Part shown: positions 10,636 to 20,832 of the stretch, piece after piece | Layout: each line of letters begins with the position of its first letter | Position numbering within the stretch: the stretch's first letter is position 1 | Assembly (NCBI RefSeq): GCF_022376445.1 | Contig: NW_025954965.1 | Span: 682,001 to 746,000 of the forward strand | Length of the DNA: 64,000 nucleotides | Source of the DNA: Fomitopsis serialis | Lineage: Eukaryota; Basidiomycota; Agaricomycetes; Polyporales; Fomitopsidaceae | Direction of reading: 5' to 3' | Notes under the pieces: generated by a model | What the model saw: the letters and a program-made list of their open reading frames with translations, nothing else | The model's database searches: none | Told to the model about the DNA's origin: nothing | Made by a program: the position numbers and the translations under genes

Positions 10636-13312
10636 ATGAGCGCAGTTGACATACAAATGATGTCCCCTCCGCTGCTTAACGGTGGTGGGCACCCAAACGG
10701 CCACGGCGACTTCAACGGTGTATCAAGGGAACCCAAGTTTGCCAGTGGACTCATTCTTCCTCCTCCGGAGATCAAGTGTGCGTATTTCGTCGCGCGATAC
10801 TCAATACAAGGAGGTGGCTCACTCCACTATGCAGCTGTTATTGACCGGACTGCCGCTTTGTTGCGAAGTCTGCCAACCCTCCTCAATTCGAGGACAAAAT
10901 CCGCGAGAACCAGCGTCAGGACCCGAAGTTCTCGTTCCTCAACCCCGCCGACCCTTACCATGCTTACTACAGGCATCGTATGGAGAAGGTGATCCGGGGA
11001 GATTTGGATGACGAGCCGGCACCTGGAAAAGAGGAGAAGAAGGCGGACAGCGTCGCCCCCGAGCCTGAGGTCGACCGAGGAGTAGAGCCCCCGGTGCCTG
11101 AGTTTATACTCGATATTCCCAATATCACTGCCATTGATCTGTACGCTTATACCTCATCCATGTCTCTCTGTCTAACTAATAATATTGAATAGGGACATAA
11201 TGAAGCTCACTGCTCTATTCACTGCGCGTCGCGGTCGAGCATTCCTAGCCTCCCTCTCCGCTAGGGAAGGACGGAACTACCAATTCGACTTCTTGAGGCC
11301 CACTCACTCGCTCTTTGGTTACTTCAATCGGTTAGTAGAGCAGTATTCGAAGGTTCTCCTCCCTAGTAAGGAGATGTTGGCGCAGTTGAAAGATCGCACA
11401 CAAGAGGGCGCCCGCTGGAAGGAGCTCGAGATCGCCCGCAAGCGCGCTCGGTGGGAGCAGGTCAAGCGGAGAAGGAGAAGAAACGCGAGGACGACAAGGA
11501 GGCGGAACAAAGTACGTTCAGTGCGCCTATGTAATTCCTTGAGCTGACATTCCTTAACAGTTGCTTTCGCTGAGATTGACTGGCATGACTACGCGATTGT
11601 CCAGACCATTGAGTTCACCGCTGCTGATGCCACTTCTGAACTGCCGCCGCCTATGAGCGTGCAGGAGGTCGAGAACATGACGTTGGCCCAGAAGAGGATG
11701 GCAGCCATGGTTATGGAGACAACCGCTGAGGATGTCGAGGCACATCGCGCTCGCCAAGCAGCTGCAGAGGCAGAAGCAGCTGCGGCCGTTAGCAGCGCTG
11801 GAGTGGCTCAGGAAGACGCCGCTATGGAGGAGTCCGACGACGAGGATCAGGAAGCACAGGACCGCCGCAGACGCGAGGACGATGAGCGGGCGCGGGAAGT
11901 CGAGAGGGCACGGGCTATTCAGGCCAACTCTTTGGATGCTGGTGCTCCGATGAAGATCAGGACGGACTACGTGCCGAAGGGTACGTACACCTCTGCGCGT
12001 TACGTACGTAACTGCAAGTGCTCATTGTTATTCTCCAGTCGGCAAGAAGTCTTCCGAGAGGATGACGACATGTACAATCTGTGGTCAGCAAATCCCTGTC
12101 GACGAACTCCAGGAGCACATGCGTATAGAGTTACTCGACCCAAAGTGGAAGTCGCAGCGGGACGCCCTGGAGGCCCGCAAGGCACAGGCCTCCGAGCTGC
12201 AGCGTGGTGCCAATGTCGTATCGTCCCTCAAGAACCTTGCGCGCACGCGTGTCGATATCTTCGGCGCGGAAGCAGACGAAGAGAAGCGCAAGAAGGAAGA
12301 GGAAGAAGAGCGATTGCGTCGGAGGGAGAGAGAAAAAGTTATCTGGGATGGTCATACCGCATCCAAGGCCAACACGCTCGACAAGTACTCCACGAATGTC
12401 AACTTCGACGAGCAGATTGCTGCTATTCATCGGGCCAAGGGTCTTGGACCGTGAGTGATACATTAATGTGTCCGGGACTACATACTGACCATTTCCCCCA
12501 TACAGGCAAGAAGCTGGGGCAATTGGCCCTGGAATTGGGCCCGCCGCTGCCCGGCACCGATGACTTCTCTTCCTCCCCCTCACACATCCTTGCCTGCCCC
12601 GCCTAACCAGGGTGGTGCCCCGGGAGACCCTGCCTACTCGGCAGCCACTATCTCCTCGGGCCCCCAACCTGCCTCCCTATACCCTCCCCAGCCCCCGCCT
12701 GTCATGCTTCCGCCTTTGCACTACCAAGGGATGGATGCGGCTCAACCGTTTGGTTACCAACCTCCGCCTAGCGCGCCGCCTATGATGCATCCTGCTCGTG
12801 CGGCGCTCGCAGGATCGCCTGGGGCTGTCGGCACACCGCCTCAAACTGGGATGGTCCGTACGGCAGACCAGATGGAGGGCGGAGCGGACCAGATCCCTCC
12901 TGCGAAGCGGCAGAAGATTGCGAAAATTCCGGGCACGACGCTGTACCCTGAGGAGGATTGGATTAACATGCATCCGGTAAGGCAGTAAATGGCTGCACCG
13001 CCGTATACTCACTGACTTCTGTCGTCTTAGCATCCGATTTCTCTGGTCATCCAGTTGCCCAACGAGTCGTCTAAACCGGAGTGGAAGCTCGACGGACAGG
13101 TGGTCACCGTCCCCGACATTCCGCTCAACCTCCTGGTATCCACGCTGCGAGACCGCATCTTGCAGTACCTCGGCAACCCTCCAGTGCCTCTTTCTCGTAT
13201 TCGGCTGTCTTACGCTGGGCGGATGTTGCCCAACCAGAACACTATCGCGAGCCACAACATTGAGGATGAGGACCTCATTGTTCTGAGCCTCAGAGATGCG
13301 AAGAAACGGTAG
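10636..13312 (+). CDS. SF3A1: Splicing factor 3A subunit 1 (SF3A1/PRP21)
   Basis: SF3A1 is a U2 snRNP component needed for pre-spliceosome formation. Domains in order: SURP1 (VIDRTAA, then PQFEDKIRENQRQDPKFSFL and DPYHAYYRHRMEKV, 10840-10990); SURP2 (KLTALFTARRGRAFLASLS to FDFLRPTHSLFGYFNRLVEQ, 11200-11340); the PRP21 core with WHDYAIVQTIEF, RTDYVPK and CTICGQQIPVDELQEHMRIE (about 11580-12140); a Pro-rich linker; and a C-terminal ubiquitin-like domain (RIRLSYAGRMLPNQNTIASH, 13195-13260). Introns fit near 10778-10833, 11142-about 11190, 11512-11560, 11982-12037, 12451-12506 and 12976-13029. The conserved frame is broken by single missing bases at about 10860, 11468 and 12550. Because this gene is normally essential, these are probably assembly errors. 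Confidence 0.92.
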
Positions 13313-13681
13313 CCTTTCATTCCGACGCTCGGTGTGCTGTTCCTTTTGCTCCTTCTGTTTCCGTAGTGTATACGGGTCGAATGCGACTTGTGTTCTTGTT
13401 AAAGATGGTGTTGTTATTATGGTGGATTGTCACTTGATGTGTGAGTACGCGCGCGTCAAGTCAGCACGGTGACCACTCAACGTACGATGCCGACTCCACG
13501 AGGATACTAAATTCCAAGGTGAAATGCGAACGACAAGATCCATATATATCCCGATATGATACACTAGAGATGTTATACAGAGGCGTCCCAGGATAGCTGG
13601 GCCCCACAATGCTAATACTGACTGTCCCATAGCGGCGAGGAGATGACGAGTGGCGAAATATTAAGGAGCGATGCTCGATGC
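13313..13681. other. Convergent 3' flank of SF3A1 and the UBC6-like gene
   Basis: This 369-base stretch lies between two stop codons that face each other. It should hold both 3' untranslated regions. No gene or strong repeat was seen. Confidence 0.5.
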
Positions 13682-14984
13682 TCAGAAGACCCTCTTCGCG
13701 ATCAGCGCAAAGAGGAGAACGAGTAAGACGCAGATGGCGGTGTCCAATAAGACAGGCGGGCGAGTGGAGGAGCTCTGGGCAACGCCGTCGCGCTTGGGCC
13801 CGCTAGCCTGCTGCGGTTGTGCTGATGAAGCGCCGCCGCCAGGGTGCGGCGAGACGGACCGAGGGGTAGGAGGGGTGTCGATGGGGTGGTAAGGATCGAT
13901 GGGGGCGGGCTAGGGCGCTGGGGCCGGGGTGCGAGGATGGGCACGGAGGGAGAGGCGGCGTCTACTCGCGCGGGCGGCGGCTCGTCGGCAGATGCCTTCT
14001 GCTTGACGTCTGTGATTACAGCAGGCGTGGCGGGCGTGGGTGGGACGGGCGACGCCGCTGGCGCTTCTGTGACGGACGGTCCAGCACGGCCGGCGTCGGA
14101 CGAAGGGTCTGGTAACAGCGCCAGGTTCGAGCAGTTGCAGTTAGGGCATACCCACTCTCGAGAACTGGAAGACGGGCTTGTGAGATGCTTCGTGTGATGA
14201 GGATAACGGGAAACGTACAGAGCCGCTAGACGCTTGCGCTCCGCGACTGGGTACTCGAGTGCTCCAACGCCGACCGCTGAGGTGCCTTTGAGCGGGAAGA
14301 AGCCTTGTAGACCAACAATGGCTGTGATAACAACTAGTCAGACACGATGAAGAGCAAGGCTCAACCGTGTACATACCTGTCCGTACGCCCCACGCCGGTT
14401 GCCATAGCTCTTCGTGATCTGTATCTACTTTAGTGGCGGTGCCAACCGTGACGACTGGGAAACATACAATTGGTAAAGCTAATGCAGATCTACACAGACA
14501 TAGTTCAATGCCGCCGCTCAACGGCATTGGCAGGGTAGGAGTAAGCGTACCTTGGTGTTCAACTCAACCGCCCGTTGGGCGTGAGCATCATGATCGACGG
14601 CGGGCGGAAGGGGTACTCCGCAGGCAGGAGGATGCGGAAGTGGTAGACCCCGCCCTCGAACTCTGTCCCAGCCGGACCGCGCAGCGTGCAATGCCACTCC
14701 TAGCAACACACGAAGTCGGGGTCGGTAGACATTCACTCACGGAGCGGAAAGACTTACAAAGATGTCATCCTGCATTTCGTATCCCGTGTCAATCGTCGGC
14801 AACCATACTAGAGCGCAAGCCTACCTCCAGTGGCGCCGCAGAGTAGTCCGTACACGGGTCGTTAGCCAGCTCCCTGGCCTCTTGCATGATACGCTTCACG
14901 GCTGTGCTTCCGGTCAGCGCACGCGATGCACCCCCACACAGGCTCGCCGCTCACCCGAGTTATTCTTGTTGAGAGGCCTGCCAT
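13682..14984 (-). CDS. Tail-anchored ubiquitin-conjugating enzyme E2 (UBC6/UBE2J type)
   Basis: This is an ER-membrane E2 that acts in ER-associated degradation. It begins MAGLSTRITR and, after an intron, continues AVKRIMQEARELANDP. The UBC fold follows: EWHCTLRGPAGTEFEGG, YHFRILLPAEYPFRPPSI, MMLTPNGRFELNTK, then the active-site segment ICISFTN carrying the catalytic Cys, and WQPAWGVRTAIVGLQGFFPL. The motif replaces the usual HPN triad, as in the UBE2J/UBC6 branch. After the fold come a Cys-containing CPNCNCSN segment, a long Pro/Ser-rich linker and a C-terminal hydrophobic helix (VLLDTAICVLLVLLFALIAK) with a short basic tail RVF, typical of a tail anchor. About six short introns are needed. 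No frame break was seen. Confidence 0.9.
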
Positions 14985-15310
14985 CTCGTACGTGTAGAAA
15001 ATAGTGAACAGTAGGTGGTGAGGGGAGGAGAAGGGGGTCGCCGGTGTTGAGCGGGTTCAGTCGAGCGAGCCAGAGCTTGGATGCGGCCGTGTAGCCGAGA
15101 TCTCAGCAACGTGGAAGGCCAATCATGTGATTCAGCCCCGTCGGGAATTGCCCAACTCGCCCTGGGCGCTTGTGCGCCGTCTGCACCAAAGTTCAGCCAG
15201 CCAGCTCGTGGACAAGTCCGGCCCCGGCGGTCCCTCTCCTCGTTCTCGTTCTCTACCGCGCTCGCCAAGCACACCTGTACAGCTCGTAGGAGGGAAACAG
15301 GTCGCCCACC
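14985..15310. promoter_or_regulatory. Divergent promoter of the UBC6-like gene and mS37
   Basis: This 326-base gap separates two divergent start codons. Open frames crossing it on both strands (for example 15081-15467 +) overlap the mS37 exons in the wrong frame and are rejected as genes. Confidence 0.4.
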
Positions 15311-15653
15311 ATGCAGTTCAAAAAGCTCAAGGTGCGGCCGCGCAAGGGTATGTGCTCGTTTTGTTCTCGCCCTGCTCAGCGCTGCTGACGCTTCCAACAG
15401 AGGCCAATCTGACTGTCTGCGGCCCCCAACTGGCGCTGATGCTGAATTGCTTTACGGCGAAAAATGACATCCACGGAATGGGTCCTTGTCAGGACTCGGC
15501 GAAGGCGTTGTTCGATTGCATGAGGACCGTGGTGCGTCTGCCGCCTTGATTCCGGCTGCATGCTCATGCATGTGTGGACAGGACTTGGGGAGAGCAAAGC
15601 CAAGAAATACCATCAACTACCATCTCATGCGACTCAACAAGTTCCTCAAGTAG
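15311..15653 (+). CDS. MRP10: Mitochondrial small-subunit ribosomal protein mS37 (MRP10)
   Basis: mS37 is a CHCH-domain protein of the mitochondrial 37S subunit, imported by the MIA pathway. Exon 1 gives MQFKKLKVRPRK. Exon 2 gives EANLTVCGPQLALMLNCF, then GMGPCQDSAKALFDCMRT with the four cysteines in a twin CX9C-like arrangement. Exon 3 gives GRAKPRNTINYHLMRLNK and ends with FLK and TAG at 15651-15653. Introns are about 15348-15400 and about 15530-15582. Length is about 85-90 residues, typical of the family. The RNTINYHLMRL ending is a strong family signature. Confidence 0.9.
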
Positions 15654-16109
15654 ACGTATCACTCCCAATCGACTGGGCCCCATTTGCGTCCATAAGGGCA
15701 CTGGTCAACGCGCCCAATCCCACCATACGGCATGCGAGGGAACCACCTGGGGAGGCTCTCGCAGGACCGCCGGGCGCATTGACGACTGCGAGTCAGTAGA
15801 CGAATGTAACACATGCACAGCTTACGAGCGTGGCGAAGTGTCGTCGAAGTCATGATACATTCATAATTGCTATTCTGCGAGACAATTGCGAGATGGTATG
15901 GTATAAATACAAGGGCAGATCCTCCGAAGACGAACAGGTCTCGGATGAAGTCGCGGGCAAGAAGAAACTACGAACGTCACAAATCGGCAGGAGATGAGAC
16001 GAAAACAAGCAGCAACCGCAGACCTCCATCAACCTCTATCCTTATCAGTCCAAACAGGAAGACGTACATCCAGACGGCGACAGTACATAACGTGATGAGC
16101 AAGTACTGC
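15654..16109. other. Convergent 3' flank of mS37 and ATG8
   Basis: These 456 bases lie between two facing stop codons. Short overlapping frames exist on both strands, none recognisable. I see only presumed 3' untranslated sequence. Confidence 0.45.
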
Positions 16110-16698
16110 TCATCGCGATCCGAATGTGTTCTCTCCTGAGTAGCTGACGTATAAGAACCCGTCCTCGTCCCTGGAGCAGACACATGTCGTCAGTGGACTT
16201 TATAGGAAGTGGATGCGAGGTAGCGCACTTGTGCTCCTCGTAGATTGCGCTCATCAGTGCTGCAGTTGGTGGGAGCACCTCATCGACGAAGATGAAGATG
16301 GCCTTCTCGGGCGCCAGCTTGATGCGCTTCCGGATGACATACACGAACTGCCCGACAGTGAGGTCCTGCGTTGCGAGTCAGTGTGGCGTCCCCCAGCGCA
16401 GCGACTACGACACCCACTGATGGGACCAGATACTTCTTCTTGTCTATTGTCGGGATGTCCGTCTTGTCTGCCTTCTCGCAGATGACCTAATGCCATAAAG
16501 ATAGGGCTGAGCCAGGTGGCCACCATCGCACACGACGGCACGACATACAGGTATCCTATCGGGGTACTTCTGCCTGATGCGCTCTGCCTCTGCCTTGCGC
16601 TTCTCTGTAAGCAGGACGAGCCCGATGAGCGTCGATCGTCAGCGGACATACGCGCCACGCGTACCGAAGGGGTGCTCGTCCTTGAACTTGGACCTCAT
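16110..16698 (-). CDS. ATG8: Autophagy ubiquitin-like protein ATG8
   Basis: ATG8 is conjugated to phosphatidylethanolamine and drives autophagosome membrane expansion and cargo binding. The assembled protein starts [12 protein letters not shown], continues [52 protein letters not shown] and [20 protein letters not shown], and ends with [13 protein letters not shown]. The exposed glycine after ATG4 cleavage is the G before the final SR. Length is about 118 residues, as in other fungi. Four or five short introns interrupt it (for example about 16618-16685 and about 16500-16550). All splices keep frame and no damage was seen, which makes it a useful internal control for assembly quality. Confidence 0.95.
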
Positions 16699-17743
16699 TC
16701 TGGCGGTGCGAGCGGCGATGTGAGTGGTTGATAGACGACGAGGGGTGCAACGGCGGTGGTGGATGGGTGGCAAGCGGGGTGTGCGACTGGACAGTGAAGT
16801 AGTCGTCAGGAAGCCGTGCGCCGCAGGGGAGGCGCGACCCGCGTGGGCGTGACTCGGGAAACAAACCACAACAGCGGCGTACAACCGCCCATATATGGCA
16901 ACCTGGGCTCTACCGAGCCGTCGGTCGCGACGAGGCCGAATCGCTCTTCCGCGCACCCCGCCTCTTTTGTCCTGCGCGTTGATGCACCCATGAGTCAGAC
17001 TTGTCGCACCCGCCTACAATGGGCAGCCTGAGAGCAGGTCCCCAGATATTCTCATATAGTCCGCTCGGACTCCTCACGCGTCGCCTGTGCTATATAAGCC
17101 GCTACTAGGGTAGCTGAGAACGACACCAATGGCATTTGGCATAGTATTAGGTGTGTCTGGAATTCACCTATGCGCAATCCTCGATGACCGTTGTGCTTAC
17201 TCCAGAGCTGAAGTGGCTACAAATGTCAGCCGCCTGGCCAGGACTCGATGGGCTGAGGGTCAGAGGCATCGACTCTCCTCAGGATTGCCAGCCCCAGCCC
17301 CAGTGCCCTCAATGGAAGGTACCGCCGTGAATAACAGGGGGCGGGTGATGGCGCATCAGAGACGCATCACTGCCCCGCGTGGCCCAGCGTACTTTCATTG
17401 TCCTGTTTTGTCGGCCCGTCCCAAAACGCTCACCGAAACATCAATGCAGTCAGCGCAAAATCCGCGTACCCGACGATCGACGGCCAGATCTGGCTTTGAC
17501 CGTCGAAAACGAACACATCCGCGAACGCATGTGCCTCGTCGACGTGTGAGGCTCACGCTTTGACTTCGGGTCGCGTTGACTGGTGCTTTGTCCTGAGCCA
17601 CAGCGCAGCAACGGAGTATAAAGTCGGCTGTCCGTGTGCGGACCCCCTCGGGAATCTCGTGCTAACTCTTTGGAAGAGCCTCAGCTCCTGCTGGAACGAC
17701 CACCATCTACGACCTAACGACCTTCTGTAGCGCTATCCGTCTC
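16699..17743. other. 1-kb intergenic region upstream of ATG8 and of the four-helix protein
   Basis: This region lies between two divergent starts and should hold both promoters. A TATATAAG element occurs at 17091-17098, followed 31 bases later by an ATG that opens a 144-codon frame (17129-17563). That frame has no recognisable domain and a composition like the surrounding non-coding DNA, so I do not call it a gene. A second TATA element at 17617 belongs to the next gene. Confidence 0.45.
17617..17623 (+). promoter_or_regulatory. TATA box of the four-helix membrane protein gene
   Basis: A TATAAAG element sits 121 bases upstream of the ATG at 17744, within a region free of other genes. The position suits a core promoter with a modest 5' leader. 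Confidence 0.5.
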
Positions 17744-18685
17744 ATGTCTGTCTCGGCAACTAACAAGTCTCTCGTTTATCTCGCTTTACGGTTATGTGTA
17801 CTATGTAAGTGAACACGCTTGCTCAAGCAGTCGCTGTCTCACAAAGACGTACAGTACTCTCTTTGGCTTTCAACGCGCTGCTGGTCGGTATGTCCGCGAT
17901 GGCGTTGTCGTTTGGTACCGGTGGAGGTAATGCCACACACGCAGGGAATGGACGTTCGACTGACAACTGAGGATGCAGGTTATGAGGTTATTTCGACGAT
18001 CCTTCACGTCTTCGCGGCCTTGCTGGTGTTCCTGCGGTAGGCCACACGCAATCCTCAACATTCGCTGCCCTGCTGACCTGAGATTGCAGCACGATATACA
18101 TATTCCGTGTGGAAGACCAAGGCAGCCGTGGCTGTCTCATGATGGACGGCTCCATCTGGTCGTTGAGTCTCAGTACGTCATCAAACAACCCTCGTTGCAT
18201 GAAACGACTGACACTTGGACACAGTGGGTTGTATCCTCCTCACTATTAGAGCTGCACGAAACTCCGGCCTCGTCCAAGATTACTCCGCTCTGACTGACGC
18301 GCGTAGTGTGGTGGCCGCTGTCCTCACCTTGGCATGGCTAGTCTTCTCACTAGGTGCGTCAGTTGCATTCCACCTTCTCGTGCTCATGCTCACAGCGTAT
18401 CTAGCGTCCTTTGGTATAACACTTGACCTGCTTGAGCCTCACCGGCCCGCGCGCATCACACCATTCGTGCCTTATACGAGCCCTCCCCAAAGGCACCGGG
18501 TTGTCTTCCACAAGAATCACCGCCCGCTGAAGATCATCGAGTTCCAGAAGGACACCAACCCGTACTACTGGAAGCAGCAGGCTACCAGTACTAAGGAGCA
18601 GCAACCACGCGCTCCGAAGCCGGCGTATGCGCGTCCGACTCAGAAGCAACCGGTGCGGATGGATGTGGGATGGTCCATGGCTTAG
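17744..18685 (+). CDS. Four-transmembrane protein of MARVEL-like organisation, function unknown
   Basis: Five exons join in frame. Helix 1 lies in LLSLAFNALLVGMSAMALSF and helix 2 in VISTILHVFAALLVFLR. A charged turn (IYIFRVEDQGSRG) leads to helix 3 in MMDGSIWSLSLMGCILLTI. Helix 4 is in SVVAAVLTLAWLVFSLGASV and the hydrophobic stretch after it. A basic Pro/Gln-rich cytosolic tail ends VGWSMA. Introns fit at 17799-17851, 17927-17977, 18039-18088 and 18172-18224. A potential donor at 18353 (gtgcgt) could remove part of the last hydrophobic stretch. The arrangement is like fungal MARVEL-domain or tetraspan proteins, but I recognise no specific family, so function is unknown. Confidence 0.7.
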
Positions 18686-18962
18686 AGAGCCTGGGTACGT
18701 ACTTCGTCCTCGTAGGAGACGAACCATTCGAATTTCTGCCCGTCCTGGTATAGGTTATTTGTGATATGACGTAGTTTTATCTCTGCTCGTGTGCAAGTAC
18801 GCGTGTACCGTATGTACCATTATCTCTGAGCACGTTTGATCAGTGCATACATCTAAGAAGCGGGTGACCTCCTGAGCTCGTGAGTTTACATCGTACGGAC
18901 CAAAAGGTTAGTAAGTTAGTACAGTACACTGCTATACACATCTCCGGAACCGGTCCAGCCCC

Positions 18963-20492
18963 TCAGCTCTGCGAAGAGCTCGCAAAATTCGTACTGTACA
19001 GATCGCCATGCGCGTCCAATTCCTTCCAGTATTCGTCCCATTCATCGCCGCTCCCATCCTGCGGCCCCTCTTCCGCTTCCGCGACCGCCGCCTGTGCCCC
19101 TCCCACGTCTCCTGCGAATGGACTGGATGGCAGGCCATCACCCTCGATAACACCCATGTCGAACGGCGACACTCCGTCAATGGTGGGAATTTGCGTGGGC
19201 ACCGGCCTCCGCGCAGAAGGAGGCGGCATGGTGCTCTCCGGAGCGACGTCTTCAGGCAGCGTGGTTATACCCTCCTTGCGCACGACGTAGTCGAGAGCCG
19301 CCGGAGGACCGACAGAGCTGAAAATGACGTTCAGCCGCCTGACGCGGATGGGCTGGGCGACGGTGGCCTGCGGCCTTTCGAGCCGCGGACGCTTCGCTGC
19401 CCGAGAGTCGTCCTCGTCGAGGACACGCATCCGCTCTGTACGGCTGAGCATCACTCTCACGTTGATCTGGTTGGCCCAGACGAGGCCCAAGCTCGCCTCC
19501 TTGCGGCTGCCGCCGGGTACGTAGTCCGCCCTGCTGAACAACCGCGACTGCTCGCGGTAGAGCACCTCGTCCGGCCTGCCCATGTCCGCGTCGGCGCTTT
19601 GCTCGAACACGTCCACGACCTCGTTCAGGACCAGCACGGCGATCTGGTACTTGCTCGCGATGCCGTGCAGGAGCGCCGAGATCTTGGTGAGGTCCTTGGA
19701 CCGCTGGAAGAGCGTGTCCTTCGAGACCCGGTCGTGCGAGTGGAACAGCTCGGTCAGCGCGTCGATAACGAGCAGCTTCACCGGCTTGCGGTCGCGCTGA
19801 GATAACAGCTGGTCCAGGAGGTCCGGCAGACGTCTGGAAAGTACGTGAAGGAGAATAGGGATCCCGGGGGCTTTGATGGTGTGTACGTCCGATAGATCAC
19901 ATAGAGAAGGCGAGAGGAGTGGGTGGTTGTCCCTTATGTCTATAAGGCGAGACGTAGGGAGGAGAGTCGTGACCGTCACGTAGCACGTAGAGCCCGCGAT
20001 GCCTCCTAGCCTAGGAGGGAGCTGGACCATCAAAGATAGCTGGAGAGCGAGTTGTGTTTTACCAGCAGCGCTGCATATTGTCAGAGTATGAGAGGTAGTC
20101 AGTGTCCGACGCGTACCTCTCGCCAACGACTTCCCAGAGCATCCCCATCCGAACGCCACCACCGAGAGCCTCATCTAGTCGTTCATCTCCAGTAGTAAAC
20201 TTTTCATCCCCTTCACGTTGGACATCCTCTAGAGCGCGAGGCTGTTTCGCCAATGCATGGCAGACCGTGTCCAAGATTTCCTCAACGTCTTTTACGGACA
20301 CCCGAGCTTTCCTGGCGACATCAAAAGGAGACGCGAGCAGCAGGTCTGCTACATTCACAATGCCACCTACGCAGAGTAATGCATTCTCTGAGTTGCATGG
20401 TCATGCATAGTGCTCAAACACTAACCTTGTTTCAATACGCCCAGTTGTTGGCTGGAAAGTGCAGCGATGGACGAGACTGCCTGGAACTCCAT
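18963..20492 (-). CDS. RAD51 paralogue, RAD57/XRCC3-like
   Basis: This is a RecA-family ATPase of homologous-recombination repair that assists RAD51 filament assembly. It begins MEFQAVSSIAALSSQQLGVL and, after an intron, continues IVNVADLLLASPFDVARKA, an N-terminal HhH-like region. The ATPase core has GDERLDEALGGGVRMGMLWE, Walker A ending AAGKTQLALQ after an intron near 20060-20090, a segment HPLLSPSLCDLSDVHTIKAP, and Walker B VKLLVIDALTELFH. It then continues SKYQIAVLVLNEVVDVFEQS and LGLVWANQINVRVMLSRTER. The C-terminal 120 residues are acidic, Pro/Ser-rich and poorly conserved. The second exon after Walker A is long and uninterrupted. Assignment to RAD57 rather than XRCC3 rests on general similarity, so I leave the symbol blank. 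It converges with the four-helix gene. Confidence 0.82.
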
Positions 20493-20832
20493 GAACTCTC
20501 ACCAAATCCCATCACTCAACGAGGCGTCCAATGCTTGTAAGGAGACGCCTCTGGTCCAAACCCTCTTCAGTCGCTTCGAAGCTGCTCATGACGGATACTG
20601 CCAGACAATAGACCTGCATGCATTCTCACCACAAGCGCTCGCCTATGGCGCCTAGCGCGATCATTGAGGATTGTCCTTCTGGGCTCGACGTTCATGCAAC
20701 GTTCAGGGACCAAGACAAAATAGCATGTACATTCATTCGAGAACTCATACAACCAAGAGCATAGGGTAACTCCCAAAGTCCTACATCCAGGTATCACAAT
20801 ACCAATTCTGATGGCAGTATCAATGACTATTC
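20493..20832. other. Intergenic region between HID1 stop and RAD57-like start
   Basis: These 340 bases hold the presumed RAD57-like promoter and HID1 3' untranslated region. No gene was seen. Confidence 0.4.

Noticed and set aside
12606..13255. Minus-strand frame 12677-13255 of 192 codons
   Set aside because: Antisense of the SF3A1 Pro-rich and ubiquitin-like exons; Arg-rich and without domain.
17129..17563. 144-codon frame just after a TATATAAG element
   Set aside because: The ATG is only 31 bases from the TATA element, no family or splice structure was found, and composition matches non-coding DNA.
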